A DNA stretch of 64,000 nt from Synchiropus splendidus (taxonomy: Eukaryota; Chordata; Actinopteri; Syngnathiformes; Callionymidae). Position 1 is the first letter of the stretch. The number at the start of each line of letters is the position of its first letter. This document shows positions 1-12,447 of this stretch, in pieces. A program made the position numbers and the translations under genes. Below the pieces are notes generated by a model. That model ran no database searches and was not told the origin of the DNA. It saw only the letters and a program-made list of their open reading frames with translations. Location of the stretch: assembly GCF_027744825.2 (NCBI RefSeq), contig NC_071348.1, positions 18,571,563 to 18,635,562 on the forward strand. The letters are read 5' to 3'.

Positions 1-2640
1 GGCACAATGCAGAAAACTCGTGTTCAGCCTCACATAAGGTAAATTCCGGAACGCCAAACATAAAAATGTTAATAACTTCGGAAAAACACTTCAGACAGCT
101 TAGATTTGATGTGCAAGTACTAGAAAGACCCTTTCTGGTATAGTGGGAGGTGAAAATTTCATGTTCTGGAGCTTACCTGCAAAGTTACGGCACAATGCAG
201 AAAACGCGTTTTCGTCGTCAGATAAGGTCGATTCCGGAACGCCAAACATCAAAATGTTGATAACTTTGGAAAAACACTTCAGACAGCTTAGATTTGATGT
301 GCAACTACTAGAAAGACCCTTTCTGCTATCGTGGGAGGTGAAAATTTCATGTTCTGAAGCTTCCCTGCAAAGTTATGGCATAATGCAGAAAATGCGTTTT
401 CAACCTGAGATGAGGTTGATTTCAGAACGCCAAACATAAAAATGTTGAGAACTTTGGAAAAACACTTCAGACAGCTAAGATTTGATGTGAGACTACTAGA
501 AAGGCCCTTTCTGCTATAGTGGGGTATGAAAATTTCATGTTCTGAATCTTCCCTGCAAAGTTATGGCAGAATGCGTAAATCGTGTTTTCAGCCTGAGATA
601 AGGTCGATTCCGGAACGCCAAACATAAAAATGTTAATAACTTCGGAAAAACACTTCAGACAGCTTAGATTTGATGTGCAAGTACTAGAAAGACCCTTTCT
701 GGTATAGTGGGAGGTGAAAATTTCATGTTCTGGAGCTTACCTGCAAAGTTACGGCACAATGCAGAAAACGCGTTTTCGTCGTCAGATAAGGTCGATTCCG
801 GAACGCCAAACATCAAAATGTTGATAACTTTGGAAAAACACTTCAGACAGCTTAGATTTGATGTGCAACTACTCGAAAGACCCTTTCTGCTATCGTGGGA
901 GGTGAAAATTTCATGTTCTGAAGCTTCCCTGCAAAGTTATGGCACAATGCAGAAAATGCGTTTTCAGCCTGGGATGAGGTTGATTTCAGAACGCCAAACA
1001 TAAAAATGTTGAGAACTTTGGAAAAACACTTCAGACAGCTAAGATTTGATGTGCAACTACTAGAAAGACGCATTCTGCTATAGTGGGAGGTTAAAATTTC
1101 ATGTTCTGAAGCTTCCCTGCAAAGTTATGGCACAATGCAGAAAACGCGTTTTCAGCCTTAGATAAGGTGGGTTCCAGAACGCCAAACATAAAAATGTTTA
1201 TAACTTTGGAAAAACACTTCAGACAGCTTACATTTGATGTGCAACTACTAGAAAGACCCTTTCTGCTACAGTGGGAGGTGAAAATTTCTTGTTCTGAAGC
1301 TTCCCTGCAAAGTTATTCCGCAATGCAGGAAACGCGTTTTCAGCCTGAGATAAGGTCGATTCCGGAACGCCAAACATAAGAATGTTGATAACTTTGGAAA
1401 AACACTTCAGACAGCTTAGATTTGATGTGCAACTACTAGAAAGACCCTTTCTGCTATAGTGGGAGGTGAAAATTTCATGTTCTGAAGCTTTCCTGCAAAG
1501 TTATGGCACAATGCGTAAAACGCGTTTTTAGCCTGAGATGAGGTTGATTTCAGAACGCCAAACATAAAAATGTTGATAACTTTGGAAAAACACTTCAGAC
1601 AGCTTAGATTTGATGTGCAACTACTAGAAAGACCCTTTCTGCTATAGTGGGAGGTGAACATTTCATGTTCTGAAGCTTCCCTGCAAAGTTATGGCACATT
1701 GCAGAAAACCTGTTTTCAGCATGAGATAAGGTGGTTTCCAGAACGCCAAACATAAAAATGTTGATAACTTTGAAAAAACACTTCAGACAGCTTAGATTTG
1801 ATGTGAGACTACTAGAAAGGCCGTTTCTGCTATAGCGGGGTATGAAAATTACATGTTCTGAATCTTCCCTGCAAAGTTATGGCAGAATGCGTAAATCGTG
1901 TTTTCAGCCTGAGATAAGGTCGATTCCGGAACACCAAACATAAAAATATTGATAACTCTGGAAAAACACTTCAGACAGCTAAGATTTGATGTGCAACTAC
2001 TAGAAAGACCCATTCTGCTATAGTGGGAGGTTAAAATTTCATGTTCTGAAGCTTCCCTGCAAAGTTATGGCACAATGCAGAAAACGCGTTTTCAGCTTGA
2101 GATAAGGTCAATTCCGGAACGCCAAACATAAAAATGTTAATAACTTCGGAAAAACACTTCAGACAGCTTAGATTTGATGTGCAAGTACTAGAAAGACCCT
2201 TTCTGGTATAATGGGAGGTGAAAATTTCATGTTCTGGAGCTTACCTGCAAAGTTACGGCACAATGCAGAAACGCGTTTTCGTCGTCAGATAAGGTTGATT
2301 CCGGAACGCCAAACGTAAAAATGTTGATAACTTTGGAAAAACAGTTCAGACAGCTTAGATTTGATGTGCAACTACTAGAAAGACCCTTTCTGCTATAGTG
2401 GGATATGAAAATTTCATGTTCTGAAGCTTCCCTGCGATGTTATGGCAGAATGCGTAAATCGTGTTTCCAGCCTGAGATAAGGTCGATTCCGGAACGCCAA
2501 ACATAAAAGTGTTGATAACTTTGGAAAAACACTTCAGACAGCTTCGATTTGATGTGCACCTACTAGAAAGACCCTTTCTGCTATAGTGGGAGGTGAAAAT
2601 TTCATGTTCTGAAGCTTTCCTGCAAAGTTATGGCACAATG
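1..2640. repeat. Trimer-related monomer block with 564-bp repeat
   Basis: Positions 51 to about 480 recur at 615 to about 1,044, exactly three monomers later, with only a few differences. Marker variants are CAAACATCAAAATG, GAGAACTTTGG, GTGCAAGTACTAG and CTGGTATAGTGG. The monomer at 427 (GTGAGACTAC, AATGCGTAAATCG) reappears at 1,743 (offset 1,316 bp, seven monomers). The start of the trimer reappears at 2,119 (offset from 615 of 1,504 bp, eight monomers). The same monomer types return in 52-64 kb, linking the two ends of the window. Confidence 0.8.
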
Positions 2641-5118
2641 CGTAAAACGCGTTTTCAGCCTGAGATAAGGTCGATTCCGGAACGCCAAACATGAAAATGT
2701 TCATAATTCAGGAAAAACACTTCAGACAGCTTAGATTTGATGTGCAACTACTAGAAAGACCATTTCTGCCATTGTGGGAGGTGAAAATTTCATGTTCTGA
2801 AGCTTCCCTGCAAAGTTATGGCACAATGCAGAAAACGCGTTTTAAGCCTCACATAAGGTCGATTCCGGAACGCCAAACATAAAAATGTTGATAACTTCCG
2901 AAAAACACTTCAGACAGCTTAGATTTGATGTGCAACTACTCGAGAGACCCTTTATGCTATAGTGGGAGGAGAAAATGTCATGATCTGAAGCTTCCCTGCA
3001 AAGTTATGGCACAATGCAGAAAACGCGTTTTCAGCCTTGAGATAAGGTTGATTCCGGAACGCCAAACATAAAAATGTTGATAACTTTGGAAAAACACTTC
3101 AGACAGGTTAGATTTGATGTGCAACTAATAGAAAGACCCTTTCTGCTATAGTGGGAGGTGAAATTTTCATGTTCTGAAGCTTTCCTGCAAAGTTATGGCA
3201 CAATGCGTGAAATGCGTTTTCAGCCTGAGATAAGGTCGATTTAGGAACACCAAACATAAAAATGTTGAAAACTTTCGAAAAACACTTCAGACAGCTTAGA
3301 TTTGATGTGCAACTACGAGAAAGACCCTTTCTACTATAGTGGGAGGTGAAAATTTCATCTTCTGAAGCTTCGCTGCAAAGTTCTGGCACAATGCGTAAAA
3401 CTCGTTTTCAGCCAGAGATGACGTTGATTTCAGAACGGCAAACATAAAAATGTTGCTAACTTTGGAAAAACACTTCAGACAGCTTAGATTTGATGTGCAA
3501 CTACTAGAAAGACCCGTTCTGCTATAGTGGGAGGTTAAAATTTCATGTTCTGAAGCTTCCCTGCAAAGTTGTGGCACAATGCAGAAAACGCATTTTCAGC
3601 CTGACAAAAGGTGGGTTCCGGAACGCCAAACATAAAAATGTTGATAACTTTGGAAAAACACTTCAGACAGCTTAGATTTGATGTGCAACTACTAGAAAGA
3701 CCCGTTCTGCTACAGTAGGATGTTTAAATGTCATGTTCTGAAGCTTCCCTGCAGAGTTATGGCACAATGCAGAAAACTCGTGTTCAGCATGAGACAAGGT
3801 CAATTCCGGAAAGCCAAACATAAAAATATGATAACTTTGAAAAATCACTTCAGACATTTTAGATTTGATGTGCAACTACTAGAAACACCCTTTCTGCTAT
3901 AGTGGGAGGTGAAAATTTCATGTTCTGAAGTTTCCCTGCAAAGTTATGGCACAATGCAGAAAAGGCGTTTTCAATAAGGTGCGTTCCGGAACGCCAAACA
4001 TAAAAATGTTGAAAACTTTCGAAAAACACTTCAGACAGGTTAGATTTGATGTGCAACTACTAGAAAGACCCTTTCTGCTAAAGTGGCAGGTGAAAATTTC
4101 ATATTCTGCAGCTTTCCTGCAAACTGATGGCACAATGCGTAAAACGCGTTTTCAGCCTGAGATGAGGTTGTTTTCAGAACGCCAAACATAAAAATGTTGA
4201 TAACTTTGGAAAAACACTTCAGACAGCTAAGATTTGATGTGCAACTACTAGAAAGACGCATTCTGCTATAGTGGGAGGTTAAAATTTCATGTTCTGAAGC
4301 TTCCCTCCAAAGGAATGGCACAATGCAGAAAACGCGCTTACAGAGTGAGATAAGGTGGGTTTCGGAACGCCAAACATAAAAATGTTGATAACTTTGGAAA
4401 AACACCTCAGACAGGTTAGATTTGATGTGCAACTACTAGAAAGACCCTTTCTGCTAAAGTGGCAGGTTAAAATTTCATGTTCTGAAGCTTCCCTGCAAAG
4501 TTATATCACAATGCAGAAAACGCGTTTTCGCCCTGAGATAAGGTCGATTCAGGAACCCCAAACATAAAAATGTTGATAACTCAGGAAAAACTCTACAGAC
4601 AGCTTAGATTTGATGTGCAACTACTAGAAAGACCCTTTCTGCTACAGTGGGAGGTGAAAATTTCATGTTCTGAAGCTTCCCTGCAAAGTTATGCCACAAT
4701 GCAGGAAACGCGTTTTCAGCCTGAGATAAGGTCGATTCCGGAACGCCAAACATAAGAATGTTGATAACTTCGGAAAAACACTTCAGACAGCTTAGATTTG
4801 ATGTGCAACTACTAGAAAGACCCTTTCTGCTATAGTGGGAGGTGAAAATTTCATGTTCTGAAGCTTCCCTGCAAAGATATGCCACAATGCAGGAAACGCG
4901 TTTTCAGCCTGAGATAAGGTCGATTCCGGAACGCCAAACATAAAAATATTGATAACTTTGGAAAAACACTTCAGACAGCTTAGATTTGATGTGCAACTAC
5001 TAGAAAGACCCTTTCTGCTATAGTGGGGTGTTAAAATTTCATGTTCTGAAGCTTCCCTGCAAAGTTATGGCAGAATGCGTAAATCGTGTTTCCAGCCTGA
5101 GATAAGGTCGATTCCGGA
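2641..5118. repeat. Mixed monomers; carries modules seen again far downstream
   Basis: Monomers at 3,247, 3,435 and 3,623 form an ordered module: ACACC with GTTGAAAACTTTCG, then AACGGCAAAC with GTTGCTAAC and CCCGTTCTG, then GACAAAAGGTGGG. It returns at 8,688-9,064 and 14,705-15,081, and partly at 19,028-19,216. Monomers at 3,811-4,555 match the type found at 21.8-22.2 kb, including a 180-bp copy. The monomer at 4,555 carries GATAACTCAGG with CTCTACAGAC, which recurs at 21,095. Confidence 0.75.
3811..3990. repeat. Isolated 180-bp monomer with 7-bp deletion
   Basis: CAGCCTGAGATAAGG is shortened to CAATAAGG near 3,972 (7 bp lost), and ATGTTGATAAC to ATATGATAAC (1 bp lost). The palindrome reads AAAAGGCGTTTT. 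The other eight monomers with this 7-bp deletion all lie in 21.8-27.6 kb. A shared, specific deletion implies common descent, so a block has moved or been copied over about 18 kb. Confidence 0.9.
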
Positions 5119-6244
5119 ACGCCAAACATAAAAGTGTTGATAACTTTGGAAAAACACTTCAGACAGCTTAGATTTGATGTGCAACTACTAGAAAGACCCT
5201 TTCTGCTATAGTGGGAGGTGAAAATTTCATGTTCTGAAGCTTTATGCAAAGTTATGGCACAATGCGTAAAACGCGTTTTCAGCCTGAGATAAGGTCGATT
5301 CCGGAACGCCAAACATGAAAATGTTCATAATTCTGGAAAAACACTTCAGACAGCTTAGATTTTATGTGCAACTACTAGAAAGACCATTTCTGCCATTGTG
5401 GAAGTGAAAATTCGATGTTCTGAAGCTTCCCTGCAAAGTTATGCCACAATGCAGGAAACGCGTTTTCAGCCTGAGATAAGGTCGATTCCGGAACGCCAAA
5501 CATAAAAATATTGATAACTTTGAAAAAACTCTTTAGACAGCTTAGATTTGATGTGCAACTACGAGAAACACCCTTTCTGCTATAGTGGGAGTTGAAAATT
5601 TCATGTTCTGAAGCTTCGCTGCAAAGTTATGGCACAATGCGTAAAACTCGTTTTCAGCCTGAGATGACGTTGATTTCAGAACGCCAAACATAAAAATGTT
5701 GATAACTTTGGAAAAACACTTCAGACAGCTTAGATTTGATGTGCAACTACTAGAAAGACCCTTTCTACTACAGTGGGAGGTGAAAATTTCATGTTCTGAA
5801 GCTTCCCTGCATAGTTATGCCACAATGCAGAAAACGCGTTTTCAGCCTGAGATAAGGTCGATTCCGGAACGCCAAACATAAGAATGTTGATAACTTTGGA
5901 AAAACACTTCAGACAGCTTAGGTTTGAAGTGCAACTACTAGAAAGACCCTTTCTGCTATAGTGGGAGGTGAAAATTTCATGTTCTGAAGCTTCCCTGCAA
6001 AGTTCTGTCACAATGCAGGAAACGCGTTTTCAGCCTGAGATAAGGTCGATTCCGGAACGCCAAACATAAAAATATTGATAACTTTGGAAAAACACTTCAG
6101 ACAGCTTAGATTTGATGTGCAACTACTAGAAAGACCCTTTCTGCTATAGTGGGAGTTGAAAATTTCATGTTCTGAAGCTTTCCTGCAAAGTTATGGCACA
6201 ATGCGTAAAACGCGTTTTCAGCCTGAGATAAGGTTGATTCCGGA
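5119..6244. repeat. 6-monomer unit, copy 1 (1,126 bp)
   Basis: Six monomers with anchors at 5,119, 5,306, 5,493, 5,681, 5,869 and 6,057 are repeated directly after. Diagnostic variants in order: ATAAAAGTGTTG; ATGAAAATGTTCATAATTCTGG with CCATTGTGG; ATAAAAATATTG with AACTCTTTAGAC; then the CATAGTTATGCC monomer. Two internal 1-bp losses (GAAGCTTTATGC, TGTGGAAGTG) are shared by both copies. Confidence 0.85.
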
Positions 6245-7558
6245 ACGCCAAACATAAAAGTGTTGATAACTTAGGAAAAACACTTCAGACAGCTTAGATT
6301 TGATGTGCAACTACTAGAAAGACCCTTTCTGCTATAGTGGGAGGTGAAATTTTCATGTTCTGAAGCTTTATGCAAAGTTATGGCACAATGCGTAAAACGC
6401 GTTTTCAGCCTGAGATAAGGTCGATTCCGGAACGCCAAACATGAAAATGTTCATAATTCTGGAAAAACACTTCAGACAGCTTAGATTTTATGTGCAACAA
6501 CTAGAAAGACCATTTCTGCCATTGTGGAAGTGAAAATTCGATGTTCTGAAGCTTCCCTGCAAAGTTATGCCACAATGCAGGAAACGCGTTTTCAGCCTGA
6601 GATAAGGTCGATTCCGGAACGCCAAACATAAAAATATTGATAACTTTGAAAAAACTCTTTAGACAGCTTAGATTTGATGTGCAACTACGAGAAACACCCT
6701 TTCTGCTATAGTGGGAGGTGAAAATTTCATGTTCTGAAGCTTCGCTGCAAAGTTATGGCACAATGCGTAAAACTCGTTTTCAGCCTGAGATGACGTTGAT
6801 TTCAGAACGCCAAACATAAAAATATTGATAACTTTGAAAAAACTCTTTAGACAGCTTAGATTTGATGTGCAACTACGAGAAACACCCTTTCTGCTATAGT
6901 GGGAGGTGAAAATTTCATGTTCTGAAGCTTCGCTGCAAAGTTATGGCACAATGCGTAAAACTCGTTTTCAGCCTGAGATGACGTTGATTTCAGAACACCA
7001 AACATAAAAATGTTGATAACTTTGGAAAAACACTTCAGACAGCTTAGATTTGATGTGCAACTACTAGAAAGACCCTTTCTACTACAGTGGGAGGTGAAAA
7101 TTTCATGTTCTGAAGCTTCCCTGCATAGTTATGCCACAATGCAGGAAACGCGTTTTCAGCCTCAGATAAGGTCGATTCCGGAACGCCAAACATAAGAATG
7201 TTGATAACTTTGGAAAAACACTTCAGACAGCTTAGAATTGATGTGCAACTACTAGAAAGACCCTTTCTGCTATTGTGGGAAGTGAAAATTTCATGTTCTG
7301 AAGCTTCCCTGCAAAGTTATGTCACAATGCAGGAAACGCGTTTTCAGCCTGAGATAAGGTCGATTCCGGAACGCCAAACATAAAAATATTGATAACTTTG
7401 GAAAAACGCTTCAGACAGCTTAGATTTGATGTGCAACTACTAGAAAGACCCTTTCTGCTATAGTGGGAGTTGAAAATTTCATGTTCTGAAGCTTTCCTGC
7501 AAAGTTATGGCACAATGCGTAAAACGCGTTTTCAGCCTGAGATAAGGTTGATTCCGGA
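6245..7558. repeat. 6-monomer unit, copy 2, with one extra monomer (1,314 bp)
   Basis: The order matches copy 1 (offset 1,126 bp, then 1,314 bp). The monomer starting at the 6,619 anchor is itself duplicated (ATAAAAATATTGATAACTTTG with CTCTTTAGAC at about 6,630 and again at 6,819, exactly 188 bp apart), giving seven monomers. I saw roughly ten base differences from copy 1. Confidence 0.85.
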
Positions 7559-7746
7559 ACGCCAAACATAAGAATGTTGATAACTTTGGAAAAACACTTC
7601 AGACAGCCTAGATTTGATGTGCAACTACTAGAAAGACCCTTTCTGCTATAGTGGGGTGTTAAAATTTCATGTTCTGAAGCTTATGGCAGAAGTTATGGCA
7701 GAATGCGTAAATCGTGTTTCCAGCCTGAGATAAGGTCGATTCCGGA
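7559..7746. repeat. Linking monomer with altered HindIII flank
   Basis: One ordinary-length monomer connects the 6-mer duplication to the trimer domain. After the HindIII site it reads TTATGGCAGAAG instead of TCCCTGCAAAG. The same oddity recurs at about 12,383, marking these two places as related. Confidence 0.7.
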
Positions 7747-8690
7747 ACGCCAAACATAAAAAATGTTAATAACTTCGGAAAAACACTTCAGACAGCTTAG
7801 ATTTGATGTGCAACTACTCGAAAGACCCTTTCTGCTATAGTGGGATGTGAAATTTCTTTGTTCTGAAGCTTCCCTGCAAAGTTATGGCACAATGCAGAAA
7901 ACGCGTTTTCAGCCTCACATAAGGTCGATTCCGGAACGCCAAACATAAAAATGTTGATAACTTTGGAAAAACACTTCAGACAGGTTAGATTTGATGTGCA
8001 ACTACTAGAGAGACCCTTTCTGCTATGGTGGGAGGTGAAAAATTTTTGTTCTGAAGCTTCCCTGCAAAGTTATGGCACAATGCAGAAAACGCGTTTTCAG
8101 CCTCACATAAGGTCGATTCCGGAACGCCAAACATAAAAATGTTGATAACTTCGGAAAAACACTTCAGACAGCTTAGATTTGATGTGCAACTACTAGAAAG
8201 ACCCTTTCTGCTATAGTGGGAGGTGAAATTTTCATGTTCTGAAGCTTTCCTGCAAAGTTATGGCACAATGCGTAAAATGCGTTTTCAGCCTGAGATAAGG
8301 TCAATTCCGGAACGCCAAACATAAAAATGTTAATAACTTCGGAAAAACACTTCAGACAGCTTAGATTTGATGTGCAACTACTCGAAAGACCTTTTCTGCT
8401 ATAGTGGGAGGTGAAATTTTTTTGTTCTGAAGCGTCCCTGCAAAGTTATGGCACAATGCAGAAAACGCGTTTTCAACCTCACATAAGGTCGATTCCGGAA
8501 CGCCAAACATAAAAATGTTGATAACTTTGGAAAAACACTTCAGACAGGTTAGATTTGATGTGCAACTACTAGAGAGACCCTTTCTGCTATAGTGGGAGGT
8601 GAAAAATTTTTGTTCTGAAGCTTCCCTGCAAAGTTATGGCACAATACGTAAAATGCGTTTTCAGCCTGAGATAAGGTCGATTCAGGAACA
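7747..8690. repeat. Trimeric HOR run (a-b-c-a-b)
   Basis: Three monomer types alternate. Type a has GTTAATAACTTCGG, ACTACTCGAAAG and usually a T7 tract before GTTCTG. Type b has CAGACAGGTTAG, CTAGAGAGACC and GTGAAAAATTTTTG. Type c has GTTGATAACTTCGG, GTGAAATTTTCATG and GCGTAAAATGCG. Here the order is a 7,747, b 7,936, c 8,124, a 8,312, b/c chimera 8,500. The period is 564 bp. The first type a copy has GAAATTTCTTTG in place of T7. Confidence 0.8.
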
Positions 8691-10002
8691 CCAAACATAA
8701 AAATGTTGAAAACTTTGGAAAAACACTTCAGACAGCTTAGATTTGATGTGCAACTACGAGAAAGACCCTTTCTGCTATAGTGGGAGGTGAAAATTTCATG
8801 TTCTGAAGCTTCGCTGCAAAGTTCTTGCACAATGCGTAAAACTCGTTTTTAGCCTGAGATGACGTTGATTTCAGAACGGCAAACATAAAAATGTTGCTAA
8901 CTTTGGAAAAACACTTCAGACAGCTTAGATTTGATGTGCAACTACTAGAAAGACCCGTTCTGCTATAGTGGGAGGTTAAAATTTCATGTCCTGAAGCTTC
9001 CCTGCAAAGTTGTGGCACAATGCAGAAAATTCATTTTCAGCCAGACAAAAGGTGGGTTCCGGAACGCCAAACATAAAAATGTTGATAACTTTGGAAAAAC
9101 ACTTCAGACAGGTTAGATTTGATGTGCAACTACTAGAGAGACCCTTTATGCTAAAGTGGGAGGAGAAAATTTCATGTTCTGAAGCTTCCCTGCAAAGTTA
9201 TGGCACAATGCAGAAAACGCGTTTTCAGCCTGAGATAAGGTTGATTCCGGAACGCCAAACATAAAAATGTTGATAACTTTGGAAAAACACTTCAAACAGC
9301 TCAGATTTAATGTGCAACTACTAGAAAGACCCTTTCTGCTATAGTGGGAGGTGAAAATTTCATATTCTGCAGCTTTCCTGCAAAGTGATGGCACAATGCA
9401 GAGAACGCGTTTTGAGCCTGAGATAAGGTTGATTACGGAACACCAAACATAAGAATGTTGATAACTTTGGAAAAACACTTCAGACAGGTTAGATTTGATG
9501 TGCAACTACGAGAAAGACCCTTTCTGCTATAGTGGGAGTTGAAAATATCATGTTCTGAAGCTTCCCTGCAAAGTTATGCCACAATGCAAGTAACGCGTTT
9601 TCAGCCTGAGATAAGGTCGATTCCGGAACGCCAAACATAAAAATATTGATAACTTTGGAAAAACACTTCAGACAGCTTAGATTTGATGTGCAACCACTAG
9701 AAAGACCCTTTCTGCTATAGTGGGAGTAGAAAATTTCATGTTCTGAAGCTTCCCTGCAAAGTTGTGGCACAATGCGTAAATCGTGTTTCCAGCCTGAGAT
9801 AAGGTCGATTCCGGAACACCAAACATAAAAGTGTTGATAACTTTGGAAAAACACTTCAGACAGCTTAGATTTGATGTGCAACTACTAGAAAGACCCTTTC
9901 TGCTATAGTGGGAGGTGAAAATTTCATGTTCTGAAGCTATATGCAAAGTTATGGCACAATGCGTAAAATGCGTTTTCAGCCTGAGATAAGGTCGATTCCG
10001 GA

Positions 10003-10190
10003 ACGCCAAACATGAAAATGTTCATAATTCTGGAAAAACACTTCAGACAGCTTAGATTTGATGTGCAACTACTAGAAAGACCCTTTCTACTACAGTGGGA
10101 GGTGAAAAGTTCATGTTCTGAAGCTTCCCTGCATAGTTATGCCACAATGCAGGAAACGCGTTTTCAGCCTGAGATAAGGTCGATTCTGGA
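10003..10190. repeat. Chimeric monomer at a two-monomer deletion
   Basis: The first part (ATGAAAATGTTCATAATTCTGG) matches the monomer at 16,208. The second part (CTACTACAGTGGGAGG, GAAAAGTTCATG, CATAGTTATGCC) matches the one at 16,583. Two monomers are missing between them. The switch lies between about 10,030 and 10,055, within sequence shared by both parents. Confidence 0.75.
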
Positions 10191-10567
10191 ACGCCAAACA
10201 TAAGAATGTTGATAACTTTGGAAAAACACTTCAGACAGCTTAGATTTGATGTGCAACTACTAGAAAGACCCTTTCTGCTATAGTGGGAGGTGAAAATTTC
10301 ATGTTCTGAAGCTTCCCTGCAAAGTTATGTCACAATGCAGAAAACGCGTTTTCAGCCTCACATAAGGTCAATTCCGGTACGCCAAACATAAAAAATGTTA
10401 ATAACTTCGGAAAAACACTTCAGACAGCTTAGATTTGATGTGCAACTACTCGAAAGACCCTTTCTGCTATAGTGGGAGGTGAAATTTTTTTGTTCTGAAG
10501 CTTCCCTGCAAAGTTATGGCACAATGCAGAAAACGCGTTTTCAGCCTCACATAAGGTCGATTCAGGA

Positions 10568-12447
10568 ACACCAAACATAAAAATGTTGAAAACTTTGGAA
10601 AAACACTTCAGACAGCTTAGATTTGATGTGCAACTACGAGAAAGACCCTTTCTGCTATAGTGGGAGGTGAAAATTTCATGTTCTGAAGCTTCGCTGCAAA
10701 GTTATGGCACAATGCAGAAAACGCGTTTTCAGCCTCACATAAGGTCGATTCCGGAACGCCAAACATAAAAATGTTGATAACTTTGGAAAAACACTTCAGA
10801 CAGGTTAGATTTGATGTGCAACTACTAGAGAGACCCTTTCTGCTATAGTGGGAGGTGAAAAATTTTTGTTCTGAAGCTTCCCTGCAAAGTTTTGGCACAA
10901 TGCAGAAAACGCGTTTTCAGCCACACATAAGGTCGATTCCGGAACGCCAAACATAAAAATGTTGATAACTTCGGAAAAACACTTCAGACAGCTTAGATTT
11001 GATGTGCAACTACTAGAAAGACCCTTTCTGTTATAGTGGGAGGTGAAATTTTCATGTTCTGAAGCTTTCCTGCAAAGTTATGGCACAATGCGTAAAATGC
11101 GTTTTCAGCCTGAGATAAGGTCAATTCCGGAAGGCCAAACATAAAAATGTTAATAACTTCAGAAAAACACTTCAGACAGCTTAGATTTGATGTGCAACTA
11201 CTCGAAAGACCCTTTCTGCTATAGTGGGAGGTGAAATTTTTTTGTTCTGAAGCTTCCCTGCAAAGTTATGGCACAATGCAGAAAACTCGTTTTCAGCCTC
11301 ACATAAGGTCGATTCCGGAACGCCAAACATAAAAATGTTGATAACTTTGGAAAAACACTTCAGACAGGTTAGATTTGATTTGCAACTACTAGAGAGACCC
11401 TTTCTGCTATAGTGGGAGGTGAAAAATTTTTGTTCTGAAGCTTCCCTGCAAAGTTATGGCACAATGCAGAAAACGCGTTTTCAGCCTCACATAAGGTCGA
11501 TTCCGGAACGCCAAACGTAAAAATGTTAATAACTTCGGAAAAACACTTCAGACAGCTTAGATTTGATGTGCAACTACTAGAAAGACCCTTTCTGCTATAG
11601 TGGGAGGTGAAATTTTCATGTTCTGAAGCTTTCCTGCAAAGTTATGGCACAATGCGTAAAACTCGTTTTCAGCCTGAGATGACGTTGATTTCAGAACGGC
11701 AAACATAAAAATGTTGCTAACTTTGGAAAAACACTTCAGACAGCTTAGATTTGATGTGCAACTACTAGAAAGACCCGTTCTGCTTTAGTGGGAGGTTAAA
11801 ATTTCATGTTCTGAAGCTTCCCTGCAAAGTTGTGGCACAATGCAGAAAACGCATTTTCAGCCTGACAAAAGGTGGGTTCCGGAACGCCAAACATAAAAAT
11901 GTTGATAACTTTGGAAAAACACTTCAGACAGGTTAGATTTGATGTGCAACTACTAGAGAGACCCTTTATGCTATAGTGGGAGGAGAAAATTTCATGTTCT
12001 GAAGCTTCCCTGCAAAGTTATGGCACAATTCAGAAAACGCGTTTTCAGCCTGAGATAGGGTTGATTCCGGAACGCCAAACATAAAAATGTTGATAACTTT
12101 GGAAAAACACTTCAAACAGCTCAGATTTGATGTGCAACTACTAGAAAGACCCTTTCTGCTATAGTGGGAGTTGAAAATTTCATGTTCTGAAGCTTTCCTG
12201 CAAAGTTATGGCACAATGCGTAAAACGCGTTTTCAGCCTGAGATCAGGTTGATTCCGGAACGCCAAACATAAGAATGTTGATAACTTTGGAAAAACACTT
12301 CAGACAGCTTAGATTTGATGTGCAACTGCTAGAAAGACCCTTTCTGCTATAGTGGGGTGTTAAAATTTCATGTTCTGAAGCTTATGGCAGAAGTTATGGC
12401 AGAATGCGTAAATCTTGTTTCCAGCCTGAGATAAGGTCGATTCCGGA
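10568..12447. repeat. Trimer-type monomers and mixed copies
   Basis: A monomer with ACACC and GAAAACTTTGG (10,568) is followed by types b 10,756, c 10,944, a 11,132, b 11,320 and a c-like copy 11,508. Next come the GTTGCTAAC/CCCGTTCTG monomer (11,696), the GACAAAAGGTGGG-led copy (11,884) and an AAGAATG copy (12,260) ending with the TTATGGCAGAAG variant. The set is built from the same monomer types as its neighbours. Confidence 0.7.

Larger units (their letters stand above)
7747..10567. repeat. Block A: shortened relative of 13.6-17.1 kb
   Basis: Anchors 7,936, 8,124, 8,312, 8,500, 8,688 up to 10,379 align in order with 13,765 to 16,959. The offset steps from 5,829 to 6,017, 6,205 and 6,580 bp, because block A lacks one, one and two monomers at three places. 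Each missing stretch leaves a monomer whose first part matches one B monomer and whose second part matches a later one (8,500, 9,440, 10,003). The fuller order is supported by independent copies at 5.1-7.5, 17.3-19.3 and 19.6-20 kb, so A looks like the deletion derivative. Confidence 0.75.

Noticed and set aside
143..439. Recurring plus-strand frames of about 60-100 codons
   Set aside because: These arise when the common TAG in CTATAG is changed (CTATCG, CTACAG, CTAAAG). They end at the TAA in CAAACATAA of almost every monomer. They are satellite read-through, not genes.
4040..4432. Longest open frames (130 codons at 4,040-4,432 and 9,489-9,881, minus strand)
   Set aside because: They cross two monomers and encode the same peptide-like string seen from every monomer. 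As 188 is not a multiple of 3, the frame changes at each monomer and soon meets a stop. No codon bias, domain or conserved start is seen.
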